Positions 20,638 to 30,701 of a DNA stretch of 34,354 nt are shown here, one piece after another. The notes beneath the pieces are model-generated. The model did not search any database, was not told the DNA's origin, and saw only the letters and a list, made by a program, of their open reading frames with translations. The stretch lies in contig BFEA01000595.1 in assembly GCA_003427395.1 (NCBI GenBank), positions 327,402 through 361,755 on the forward strand, read 5' to 3'. How positions within the stretch are numbered: the stretch's first letter is position 1; the number at the start of each line of letters is the position of its first letter. This DNA comes from Chara braunii (lineage: Eukaryota > Streptophyta > Charophyceae > Charales > Characeae). The translations under genes and the position numbers were made by a program.

Positions 20638-21525
20638 TCTGCAGCTGCGTTCCTTGTTCGGCAGCCACGGCGTTCCAGAGTTCACTGGTGAATCGGACAT
20701 CCCTGTCGCTGGTTATAGACTTCGGCAGGCCAAAGTCTTTGACCCAGTTTTCCTTAAATAGATTGATAACGTACTCGGTCTTTGCTGTTTCCGGCATGGC
20801 CACTAACCTAGCATACTTACTAAATCTATCCACGATGATGTAGATGTACCTCATGCCACACTTGCTGGTGACTAGCGTATCCATGAAGTCCATGGACAGG
20901 CTTTCACAAGGCCTTTCCGGAATGGGAAGGGGCTTGAGCAGCCCAAGAGCAGCCTGTGTCCGGAGCTTGTCACGTTGACAAACTTGACAAGTCTCGACAT
21001 ACATTCTGGCATCTCTCATCATTGTGGGCCACGGGAACCACTGGAACAGATTGGTTGCAGTCTTCTTGAAACCAAAATGTCTTGTGGCATCATGGCACTC
21101 TCCTAAAAATAAACTACGCAAAGATTCTCTATTAGGAACACACAATGGTTTATTCCCGGCCTTCTCAAGGAACACCAGGCCATTGAACAACTCAAACTTG
21201 GCAGAAGTCACCTTGTCCCTCGCCTTGAGTCTGCGTATGATCTCAAACATGAACTGGTCCTCGCGATAGGCTTCCACCAACGTTCGAGTGACATTGTGCG
21301 CAAGCCCAAACTCAGTGATCAGCGCACCGGAGAAGTCTGGCCTACGTGAAAGCGCGTCAGCAACTTTGTTGTACTCACCTTTGAGATACTGGGGCTCGAA
21401 GTCATACTGCTCAATGACTTCGATCCAACGTTTCAGCGCATCGGAGAGCACAGGCTGAGTTCTCATCCACTTCATGGTCTGATGATCAGTCATGACGATG
21501 AAGAACCTCCCAAGGAGATGACTAC
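20638..21525 (-). pseudogene. Element B RNase H C-terminus and integrase (truncated)
   Basis: A long minus-strand frame reads LLGRFFIVMTDHQTMKWM, RTQPVLSDALKRW, VADALSRR (the linker), GECHDATRHFGFKK with VETCQVCQRDK (zinc-binding HHCC), SMDFMDTLVTS (first Asp) and ITSDRDVRFTSELW (second Asp). It ends at GTQLQI, before the NGQxEQ motif that holds the catalytic Glu. It is uninterrupted by stops but catalytically incomplete. Element D carries the full version of the same protein. Confidence 0.88.
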
Positions 21526-21680
21526 CTGTAAGCGCAGTCTCTCAACGCAGGCGCAACTAATGAAGTTCCTTGTCGAGCAAGTGTCATAATAGGCCCCGGC
21601 CTTGCCGCTGTCGATGACTACCTTGCCGACAAACATCTCTCCCTTAGGGGCTTTAGCTAATGTCGTCCAAGAAGCTAGGG
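21526..21680 (-). pseudogene. Element B protease stub
   Basis: The minus-strand frame, in register with the gag start at 22914, reads GEMFVGKVVIDSGKAGAYYDTCSTRNFISCACVERL. IDSG is the aspartic-protease active site and STRNFIS fits the residues normally following DSGAT. Between them lie about nine extra residues (KAGAYYDTC). It then jumps into RNase H at about 21525, losing the flap and the C-terminal (I)GMDW strand. Confidence 0.6.
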
Positions 21681-21733
21681 GGTCTAATCTAGACCACTCC
21701 TCTAGCTCCTAAGGATTCAAATACATTCATCAA

Positions 21734-22914
21734 TCAGAGGCTCGATGGGTCTGAATGTGTTTGTGGGACGACGATGGAGTCAGTAGCTTGGGCCATCTCT
21801 CGAGATGGTGATGGTGCGTCCACCACCTCAACCCTAGCAGGAACAACTACTATTCCTACTGGCCCGGCGCATTTCCTGGAGCAGTGCCTGAACTGCTGGC
21901 CACATTGCTGCCAACGGGAGCGGAGGATCCCAATGGCTGCCCCATCGTAGGCGGGATCTTTTCGGTCACCTTTTTGTTTCGGCACTTGAACTGGTTATGG
22001 ACATATTGGCCACACCGGATACAAGCCTGCCGCGTGTAGCGATGTCTCCACACATCCTCACTGAGACCCGCTTTCTCCCATGGAGGAGCATTGGGGTCAA
22101 CTTGACTCCTAGACCGGGAACCTCCACGACGTCTACCTATCGCCTTACCTTTTTGAGCTACGACATCGACTACTCCACCTCCTGAAGCTTCTACGCTGCC
22201 AGCCTCTGAACCCACTTCCGCCTGGAAGTCGTCATCCAACTCGATGATGGAATCATCATTGTCGACGAACATGATGCGTCCCTTCGCTTTCCAGTTGGAA
22301 GGTAGTGACTTTTTCCTACCATCCGTCGTGGGTGTTTGACCATGCCCTATCCTTGCTTCCAGGTCTAGGGCCTTCTTGCTAAATGAGGGGAAGTTGTGCA
22401 TGTTGATGTTGGCCTCACCTGCCAACTGATTTCTGAGAGGCATAGGAAAGCATCTCAGGTAGGAGGTGAGTAAGACCTGGGGGTCATAGCGCACCCCAGG
22501 GACACAAATGAGACGTTCTACTGCGTTTGTGGCTTCCCTTACCGACTTAAACTGCCTAGTATGCACAGTCAGGATCGCATCAGTGGCCTTTTGGGCCTCC
22601 TGAGGATCATGCCACCTGTGTTCCACCATCTTGAGGAAGTCATCCAATTTCTGGTTGACTGCCCAAGCGTGGAAGTCATGACCGTATCCCTGTAATTGCA
22701 CTAAACCGCTCAACCATCTTGCTGCACTCCACTCTAGATAGGAGGCAGCCACAAGCACTTCCTCGTGCAGCAAGGTAAGTTTACACTTAACATAGACTGG
22801 CAATGCCCTCAACCATGTATCGAGGTCTCCGCCCCTTTGATCCCCTGTAAAGGGTTTAGGAGCAGCGATGGCCATCTTTGGAACCCACTGACTTTGTCCC
22901 GGTACCTGCACCAT
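21734..22914 (-). pseudogene. Element B Gag capsid and zinc knuckle
   Basis: A 352-codon minus-strand frame has PKPFTGDQRGGDLDTWLRAL (capsid start), VAASYLEWSAARWLSGL, FLKMVEHRWHDPQEAQKATD, LICVPGVRYDPQVLLTSYLRCFP and KKALDLEARIG. An acidic/Gly-rich and RRRGGSRSRS basic patch follows, then CIRCGQYVHNQFKC (Cys-x2-Cys-x4-His-x4-Cys, intact). It stops after NAPGQ. The continuing text (PVGIVVVPARVEVVDAP) is in another frame, indicating a frameshift near 21860. Its Gag is similar in plan to element T's but has the knuckle that T lacks. Confidence 0.85.
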
Positions 22915-23822
22915 TCCTGTGGGCCGTGTGGTGCAGGCTGCTGCACTAGCTGCTGCTCGGGCTGTGTACCCTGCGGCTTTGCAGGCTGCGAGACAGCAGG
23001 CTGCCCGCTTATGGCAACCTGCGACAGAGGCTGGGAGAACACTGTGTGTACAGGAACCTGTACACTAGGACCTGCTGAGAACCCTCCTGCTAACGACATA
23101 CCCAGGGAAACGGTTTGGACGATGCTGGGTAGACATATGGGGATACCCCAGTCACCGGTTGGACATAAGGAGGAGGTTGTACAACGGGCCAGGCACCAAG
23201 CCCGAACAACGATGGTGCTGCTTGCGCTCACCCGACCAGCAAGGCCAGACTCTGCTGGATGTCCTGAAGGAGAGTCGTGTGGTGGTCCCGCATCTCTACA
23301 ACACCTAGCAGGACTGTCCGCAATGTCCTCACGTCTGCATCCATGTGTGTCATGTCCATTCCGTCTAACTCGCTGATGTCCACTTGGCTCCGCTGCATCC
23401 TGGCTCTTCTTCTAATCATTCTTTCCTTCTCCGCCTTTCTCTCTCCTAAGGCCTTTTGTAGCTGTGCCACCTGCAGTGCTGCCTGCTGTATGGCGATCTC
23501 ATCGGAAGTTGACTCTAATGGATGGCTTGCCATGACGCCTGTGGATTGACTCAAGGTCTGCGCGACCGTTGACCCTACGGCCCCTGAATTGCTGGCCTGG
23601 GAACTCTGCTGCGCAGCGGTTGCCATGGCTGCTGAAGCAGCGGCTTCACTTGCGAATGCCCTGCTGGCCTCCGCTGCCCTAGCTCTCTGCTGCTGCTGTT
23701 GCCTCTCCCTAAGCTGGCGGAACAGTAACCTATCCCCTCGGGTCCTAATGCCACGTGGGCAATCGGTCGTCTAGCCGATCGCAAGATCCGGTCTTCCTCA
23801 CTAGTGGTATCCCTATCACTCG
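22915..23822 (-). pseudogene. Element B Gag N-terminal region
   Basis: Compared with element C, the start codon is ACG instead of ATG (minus strand, at 23822). SDRDTTSEEDRILRSARRP follows, then in another frame RGDRLLFRQLRERQQQQQRARAAEASRAFAS, MATAAQQSS and a coiled coil (QVAQLQKALGERKAEKERMIRRR) with MDADVRTLRTVLLGVVEM. A Pro/Gln-rich linker (QPLSQVAISGQPAVSQPAKP) leads to the capsid frame. At least three frameshifts (about 23745, 23125, 22910) break it. The Cys-rich plus-strand frame at 22765-23376 is a shadow. Confidence 0.75.
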
Positions 23823-25059
23823 TAAGCTACAGAACTGTACACAATCTGCACTAAGTCACTCTTTGATGCTTACCACAGTGCAGTGCACAGACCGATTTAT
23901 AATAATTAAACTAATTAATATGTTTGGGTCCAACATGTAAGTTCAGGTTCCTACAAATGAAACTACTTTGACTTTGACTAGTTCGCAAACAGAAGCACAA
24001 TGAACAGAAAACAGTTCTAAACTATGCTGTCTGTCAGATGTTAATGGCTGTACATCTAACTAATCAAAATCAAAATAGAATCATTTGTTGGGTCTGTTTG
24101 CAGAGTGGAATCTTGTCTAAACTTATCACTTGGAATCTACCCCTCCCTCAGTTATTCCTGAATGTCTCTTGTCGCCAAGGTCCCTGAGCAATCCGAACAG
24201 CGTGCATGTCTGAAGGTGTGCAGACGGCCCACACCTGTGCCCCGAGTCCTGCTGAGCTGGCCAGCCCTGCACAGTCTTTATATTCACGTGCAGCGAGCCT
24301 TACACCAACGGATTGGCTGATCAGGAGGCGTGTTTATGGACGGCCCCCGAAGTCCTCAGGCGTCGCAAACAGGACGACGATCACAGCCAATGGAAGGTAT
24401 CCCCGTCGGTGCTTATTTATAGACGCCCGGTCTCGTCTGTCCCATAGGGCTGGCCTGCCCATCAGAACCCCTCTACAGCGCAGCGAGCAGAAAAGGACAA
24501 AGCAGCAAAGCATGCGTGCTCTACTCTGGGTGGGTTGGCATGGTGGCCGTGACCCTGTGCTTCGTCCAGGGGCCTTCCGATAGCACCGCCCTCTCCTTCC
24601 AGATGCTCCACTCAAAGACTGACGACTCTCAAGGTTGAGCGCACACGACTCCTCACATGAGAGGATTCTCAAGACAGAACACATCCTGACAGTAAGAAGT
24701 GTCGAAGAGGGTAGATAAGGTTAGGTGCAACGTACCTCGAAATAGCTGCCCCCAACCACAGATATTCTCACCAGATGACCCGATGTTGATTGTGATGACC
24801 AATCGCTGCTTCGGCACAACCAGCATTGCACCACCGTTCCACCTCAGCATCAATCACACACCGGATAGTTCTCATCACACTGCGAACACCCAATCTTCAC
24901 CACTTGGCCTTCCTGGCGATCCCCTCTCTACCTGGGTCGCCTGCTTATCTTCGCCCTTTTCACTACACACGTCCCACGGCACGGTCACTCACCGCACACA
25001 GCGCCTGCTTGTATCACATTAGGCAGAAGACAAGCGCCAGATTAGCGCACCGAACCACA
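23823..25059 (-). other. Element B leader
   Basis: Non-coding, and homologous throughout to 27912-29140 of element C. It includes a minus-strand TATAAATA at about 24412-24419 also present in C, and conserved blocks such as GATATTCTCACCAGATGAC. Confidence 0.7.
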
Positions 25060-25071
25060 GCTCCGATAGCA
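25060..25071 (-). other. Element B primer-binding site (mutated)
   Basis: The plus strand is GCTCCGATAGCA, with one C-to-G change relative to GCTCCGATACCA in other elements of the window. It sits three bases from the LTR start TGCAAGG. Confidence 0.6.
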
Positions 25072-25074
25072 AAT

Positions 25075-26004
25075 TGCAAGGAAGATGAGCAATAGCAAAC
25101 TTCAGAAATCAATCAGCATCATACACATGAGACCAGATAGTCGTGACCTCGAACCAATAGCAGAATTGCATCACGAGTTTCACCAAATAATGGCACACCA
25201 AAAGCTCATAATTGATAATGCTGGAATAGTCTCATCATCATCAACGAAGAACCAATGTTGATATCCTATCTGGCGCTCGGCGCCCAGACTACAGATGGCA
25301 GATCCTATCTAGCCTACTCTACGATGCCGCTGATGACGTCAACAGCTCCCCGAAGTACGAGCCGATCTTGGACAATGCCGTACGCTTCAAGCACCAGGTA
25401 CGTCTCTCGTATCACTCACATCCTCGTTCCCCAACTCACAGATGCCACATGCACCTAAGGACCACCATGCGCCCCATCCAGCATACAGCAGCGCAGCTCG
25501 GCTATGGCTGCCTGCTCCTTCCAGCTCACCCGTGAGCGCGTGAGCCTGGCCAGGGTTAGCGTAGCAGCGCTTTCGCAGCATGCAGCCATTGCCCGAATGT
25601 CCAATGCGTAGGCAGGCCCTTCTCTATATCGAAGTGGCCTGCTGCTGCGTGCGGTAATGCGGTACTGGCCCCTGGCCCAGAAGCTTCCGGTAGGCCCCCA
25701 GGAGGCTGAGGCTCAGTCCGAAGTAAACAGGTTCAGGGCCTGTGGTGGTTACCAGCACCCAACTGCCTTCAGCCTTTGTTCGGTCCACTTTGTGTATCCG
25801 GCCCAGGGCCTGCCTCATGCAATATAAGGCAGCCTGGGCCTGGGCGCTTCCAACCAACTGGCGCTGCGCAACTGCCTGAATTTCCCCAGTTGCGTGGTGA
25901 CCCCAAAATGGCCTGTAGGCCTCGGTCGTGCCCGTCTTCACTTAGGGCGGCCGACTGTGTGGAAAATAGGCCCCGTAGGGCATATCGAGGCCCAGTGCCT
26001 CGTA
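25075..26004 (-). repeat. Element B 5' LTR
   Basis: It starts TGCAAGGAAGATGAG and is homologous to 29157-30096 and 30702-31733. Shared blocks include the TGGCGCTCGGCGCCCAG region, AAGCTTCCGG, CAACCAACTGGCGC and TTCACTTAGGGCGG. The end (CCTCGTA, where CA is expected) is placed by alignment with D and is uncertain by a few bases. Confidence 0.8.
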
Positions 26005-27085
26005 GTTATTACATGAACCTCGAAAATACCCTCACAGCTCTCCCATTTTTTTGTGTGTCCTTGTTGCTTTCATACCGCAAAAATAGCCCAACATTTTAAT
26101 CTTTTTGCAGATCCATCCCTGTTGTCCACGAATTAAAAAGATAACCCCGTCATTTGTGCAATTTCCCGGACCACTTCTGTATGATACTAACTTTAAGTTA
26201 CACCTACAAACCTGTGATACCGTGAGGACAGCCTTAAGAGGGGCTTCAGCCCCAGATCCCAGATTTGTTTATTTTATGTCATTTTTTTTTTTTTCCTATT
26301 TCAGTATGCGGGAAAGAGCTTCAGATCCAGTCTCAAGTGCGGTGCATGGCAGGCCAAAAACACCCCTGCCCCCTGTTTTGCAGCTGAGGACCTCGGAGGT
26401 GGGCGCAGTGGGTGACAGACATTGTAGCCGCTGTCCTCAGCAGTGAACAGGTGACCCCTCCTGGGTTTCCCCCACAACTATTGCACTTTTGCTGTGGAGG
26501 GGATAGCACCCCCAAGGCCTCGTTCTTCCCCATCAAACGGGGGTGCGCTGGATGGTGATTCCGATGTATGCAAAAACACTTTCAACCTATTATTTTGATT
26601 GATTCTTGATTTATTTTATTTAAATTTTGTGATCTGGTCAGTTTTGAGCACAGGTCACCAGGATCAAAGGTGACTGCATCGTCGCTTCGGTGATTTCGAG
26701 ACTTTCGGCGGTCAAATCCGCGGACGGGAGCCCGAGTTCTATTTTTTTTGTTATTTTTTGAATTCTTTTGAAAAAAATTGTTTCACCCTTTATTTTTATG
26801 ACTTAAAATTATACCGGAATTGCCGAACGCTTTTCGAGGGCAAAGTTATTCAGCCGATTTTTTTTTGATTTTTTAGATCCTTCGTGGGCCAAACCGCTGT
26901 CGAAGGCTTTCGTTATAAGCCCTAATTTAAATTCCCAGAATTTTCTTGAAATTCTTTTTTTTAATTTTGATAAAATCCTAATCAGAAGAATTTTTCCGTA
27001 ATTTTGAGACCACGTCCGCACGAAATTGACGTTGGACGCCCCCAAAAATGCCCTAATCACATACTAGTATCATTAGATTTCTTTA
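26005..27085. other. AT-rich unassigned segment
   Basis: This lies between the 5' end of B and the broken end of C and differs from both in composition. It includes TTTTTTTTTTTTCCTATTTCAG and CTGTTTTGCAG on the plus strand, which resemble 3' splice sites, and many A/T homopolymers. Short frames match no family I know. A 57-bp block (26201-26257) recurs at 30097-30153. Confidence 0.4.
26201..26257 (+). repeat. 57-bp block repeated beside element C
   Basis: CACCTACAAACC-TGATACCGTGAGGACAGCC-TTAAGAGGGGCTTCAGCCCC recurs with few changes at 30097-30153. The last part can fold (GGGGCTTCAGCCCC). Confidence 0.85.
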
Positions 27086-27911
27086 CCCATCTTTTTGTGG
27101 ACCCTGGGGTGCAGGCTGCTTCACTAGCTGCAGCTGGGGCTGTGTGCCCTGCGGCTGTGCCGGCTGCGAGACAGCAAGCTGCCCAGTTACGGCAGTCTGC
27201 AATGGAGGTTGGGAGAACATTTTTTGTACCGGAACTTGTACACGAGTACCTGTTGGAAACCCGCCGGTCACAGGCGTACCTAGGAAAGCAGCCTGCACCA
27301 AAGTTGGAGGGATGAATGGGGATACTTCAGTTACCGGTGGGACAAAAGGAGGAGGCTAAACCACCGGCCAGGCACCGGGCCCTGATGGCGATGGTGCTAC
27401 TTGAACACGCCCGACCAACACGGCCAAGCTTCGCTGAATGTCCTGCAAGAGAGATGTGTGGTACTCCTGCATCTCCACTACATCTAACAAGACTGTCCTC
27501 ACGACCCTCACATCGGCATCCATATTAGTCAGGTTCATCCCCTCTAACTGCCTAATGTCCGCTTGTCTCCTCTGCATCCTAGTCCTCCTCATCATTCTAT
27601 CCTTCTCTACCTGTATCTCATCTAAAGCCTTTTGTAGTTGTGCCTCCTGAGCACTTGCTCTCTGTATGGCGACGTCTTCGGGAGTTAGCACTAACTGCTG
27701 GCTCACCATTACACCAGCGGACTGTCTCCTGAGCGCTTGCAAATGCCCTGCTTGCCTCTGCGGCCCTAGCTCTCCGCTGCTGCTGCTGTCTTTCCCTAAG
27801 CTGGCAGAACAGAAACCTGTCACCCTCAGGTCCTAATGCCACGTGGGCCAACGGGCGTCTAGCTGATCGCAAGATTCTGTCGTCCTCGTCAGGAACCTCC
27901 CTGTCACTCAT
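27086..27911 (-). pseudogene. Element C Gag N-terminal fragment
   Basis: The ATG at 27911 gives MSDREVPDEDDRILRSARRP, LAHVALGPEGDRFLFCQLRERQQQQRRARAAEASRAFAS. A deletion and frameshift near 27725 then move to TPEDVAIQRASAQEAQLQKALDE, coiled-coil text EKDRMMRRTRMQRRQAD, and MDADVRVVRTVLLDVVEMQEY. A TAG follows GAWPVV. The Pro/Gln-rich linker (PPTLVQAAFLGTPVTGG, PQLQLVKQPAPQGP) is the last element sequence. It shows the start codon lost in element B. Confidence 0.78.
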
Positions 27912-29140
27912 AAGCTACAGCACTGTACACAGTCTGCACTAGGACACACTCAATGCCTACCGCAGCGTAGTGCACAGTTCGATTTTATAAAATAATTAAT
28001 CGGTGACTATGTCAGAGTCTACATATTCGAGTCCAACAGGTAAGTCCAGATTCCTACAAACGAAACTATTTTTAATTAATTAGTTCACGAACAGAAAGCA
28101 GATTTCTACCTATTGCTGTCCATCAGATGTCAATGGCTGTACATCTTAACTAATCAAAAATAAAAATAGAATGGCTGTTTGCAGAGTGGAATCTTTCCCG
28201 AACTGATCACTTGGAATCTACCCCTCCCTCAGTTCTTCTTGATCGTCTCTTAACGTCAGCGTTCCTGAGCAATCCGGATAGCGTGCGTGTCCAAAGGTGT
28301 GCACACAGCCCACCCGTGTGCCCCGAGCGTATGCTGAGCTGGCCATGCACAATGTTTACCCTCGCGTGCAGCGAGCCTTACACCGACTGATTGGCTGATC
28401 AAGAGGCGTTTAAGGACGGCCCCCGAAGTCCTCAGAAATTATTTAACGTCGCAGATAGGATGACGGTTACAGCCAATGGAAGGGAACCCCGCCGGTGCTT
28501 ATTTATAGACGCCCGGTACTCGTCTCCCCTGTAGGGCTGGCCTGTCGCTCATAACCCATCTATCAGCGCAGCAGGCAGACAAAGGACAAAGCAGCAAAGC
28601 ATGTGTGCTCTACTCCCGGTGGGTTGGCATGGTGACCGTGACCCAGTGCTTCGTCCAGGGCTCTTCAGATAGCTCCGCCCTCTCCTTCCAGATGCTCCAC
28701 GTGAATAATGCCAACTCTCAAGGTTGAGCGCACTCGGCTCACATGAGAGGACTCTCAAGACATAACACATCCTCACGGTAAGAAGTGTCGAAGAGGGTAG
28801 ATAAGGTTAAGAGCAACGTACCACAAAATAGCTGCCCCCAACCACAAATATTCTCACCAGATGACCTGCTGTTGATTGTGATGACCAATCGCTGCTTCGG
28901 CACAACCAGCATTATCCCACCGTTCCACCTCAGCATCAATCGCACATCAGATAGTTCTCATCACACTGCGAACACCCGATAATCACCACATAGCCTTCCT
29001 GGCAATACCCCCCTCCGCCTGGGTCACCTGCTTGCCTTCGCCCCCCTCACTACACATCTCCCACGGCCGCTCACTCAGCAGACCACGTGCATGTACCGTA
29101 TAGGCAGAAGACAAGCGCCAGATTAGCGCACCGTAGCACA
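27912..29140 (-). other. Element C leader
   Basis: Non-coding, and parallel to 23823-25059. The minus-strand TATAAATA is retained at about 28499-28506. Confidence 0.65.
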
Positions 29141-29152
29141 ACTCCGATACCA
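29141..29152 (-). other. Element C primer-binding site
   Basis: The plus strand is ACTCCGATACCA, so the minus strand reads TGGTATCGGAGT four bases after the LTR end. Confidence 0.65.
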
Positions 29153-29156
29153 AAAT

Positions 29157-30096
29157 TGCAAGGAAACGAGCGACAGCGAACTCCAAAAACCAAGCAGCAT
29201 CATACACATGAAACCAAATAGTTGTGACCTCGAACCAAAAGCAGAATGGCAACACGAGTTTCACCAAATAAGAGCACAGTAAAAGATCACAAGTGACAAT
29301 GTTGGAATAGTCTCATCATCATCAACAATGAACCAATGTCGACACCCTACCTGGCGATCTGCGCCCAGACTACAAATGGCAGATCCTATCTGGCCTATCT
29401 ATAATGCCGCTGGTGACGTCAACAGCTCCCCGAAGTACGAGCAGATCTCGGCCAATGCCGTTCGCCTTAAGCACCAGGTATGTCTCTCGCATCACTCACA
29501 ACCTCAATCCCCAACACACAGATGCCACATGCACCCAAGGACCACCATGCGCCCCATCCAGCATAGTGCAGCGCAGCTTGGCTATGGCTGCCTGCTCATC
29601 CAGCTTGCCCGTGAGCGCGTGGGCCTGGCCAGCGATCAGCGCAGCAGCGCTTGCGCAGCATGCAGCCAGTGCCCGAATGCCAGATGCGAGGGCAGGCACT
29701 TTCCTAAATGGAAGTGGCCTGCCTGCTGTGTGTGGCCTAGCTGCGCTGGACCCCTGCCCAAAAGCTTCCGGTAGGCGCCGAGAGGCTGAGCCCCGGTCCA
29801 AACGAATCAGGCCCAGGGCCTGTGACGGTCGTCTATGCCCAACTGCCCGCAGCCTGTGTTCTGCCCATGTTGTGTATCTGGTCCAGGGCCTGCCTTGGTT
29901 ATGCATGAAAAAGGCAGCCAGGGCCTGGGCGCTCTCAACCAACTGGCGCTGCGCAACTGCCTGAATTTCTCTAGTTGCGTGGTGGCCGAAAAATAGGCAT
30001 CTTCGCCTTGGTCGGGCCCGCCTTCACTTAGGGCGGCCGACAGTGCTGCTTATAGGGCCAAAAAGGGGCTCGTCGGGGCCTTATGCTCGTCGGGCA
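29157..30096 (-). repeat. Element C 5' LTR
   Basis: It starts TGCAAGGAAACGAGC and ends near CTCGTCGGGCA. It is homologous to 25075-26004 throughout. It holds the hairpin GGCAGGC-ACTTTCC-TAAAT-GGAAGTG-GCCTGCC at about 29691-29722 and the GC hairpin around TTCACTTAG at 30018-30036. Confidence 0.82.
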
Positions 30097-30153
30097 CACC
30101 TGCAAATCAGAGATACCGTGAGGACAGCCTTAGGAGGGGCTTCATCCCCAGAA
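30097..30153 (+). repeat. 57-bp block shared with 26201-26257
   Basis: It follows the outer end of the element C LTR directly, whereas in B the block lies about 200 bases beyond the LTR. Confidence 0.85.
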
Positions 30154-30169
30154 CTTGGGTGAGTCCGTT

Positions 30170-30647
30170 CAGGAACTTGGAAACGAACTAGTGAATGTAA
30201 GCAGTTCCTGGGCTAGGAAAGTGAACAACAAAGGCAAATTAATGCCTAGAGATGTGGAGATTGCTAGAACAAGGACTGATGCTTTTGGTTCCTGGGTCAA
30301 CGAGATCCCACATATAAAAGAAAGCCATTAAGAAGATGCATCTTGGTATGAGGGTCAAAGAGTTGCCTAGGCCTGTTTTTACAATGCTTGCAGACCAAAG
30401 GACCATAACATTCTCGCATTGTATGGAGAATGTGAAATGTTACATCATAATTCATGAAGGGGGAAAGATTATGCATGAGGTAACATTTCTGATTGAGAAG
30501 AACTTACCCTTTGACTTGATTCTGCGTATGGATTGGCACGAGGAGGCCGGCTTGGGTATCAGGTACAAAGAAAAGACTGTTAAACTAAGAAATGAAAACC
30601 AAGAAATGAAATTAATCAAGTTACTTCATAAATCTGGATCGGATTGA
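30170..30647 (+). pseudogene. Gypsy gag-protease fragment, opposite orientation
   Basis: A plus-strand frame reads AIKKMHLGMRVKELPRPVFTMLADQRTITF, then GGKIMHEVTFLIEKNLPFDLILRMDWHEEAGLG. This is the C-terminal two thirds of a Gypsy aspartic protease: the LADxRT strand and the DLILGMDW strand, here with Gly replaced by Arg. The active-site DSGAT that should precede AIKKM is missing. Upstream, in another frame, is VQELGNELVNVSSSWARK, which may be gag linker. It is the only plus-strand element fragment outside the inverted block in A, and seems to be from a different family. Confidence 0.65.
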
Positions 30648-30701
30648 TCGCTGTCTTTTTGTTGCATGAGTCAATCTGCCTTTCGAAGTATGGTAATGAA
30701 G

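Larger units (their letters stand above)
20638..26004 (-). mobile_element. Element B: Gypsy element, internally deleted and 3'-truncated
   Basis: In minus-strand order it has 5' LTR (25075-26004), PBS, leader, gag with a zinc knuckle, a protease stub, then directly RNase H C-terminus and integrase, ending at 20638. Most of protease, all RT and the first part of RNase H are missing, as are the end of integrase, the chromodomain-like tail and the 3' LTR. It belongs to the same family as C and probably D by LTR similarity. Confidence 0.85.
27086..30096 (-). mobile_element. Element C: 5' end of a B-family Gypsy element, truncated in gag
   Basis: In minus-strand order it has 5' LTR (29157-30096), PBS, leader and Gag N-terminus, ending abruptly at about 27086 in the Pro/Gln-rich linker. 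It aligns with 22915-26004 of element B along its whole length. Everything 3' of this point is absent. Confidence 0.85.

Noticed and set aside
22765-23376. 203-codon Cys-rich plus-strand frame
   Set aside because: It is antisense to the Pro/Gln-rich Gag linker of element B, and the Cys richness comes from CAG repeats read backwards.
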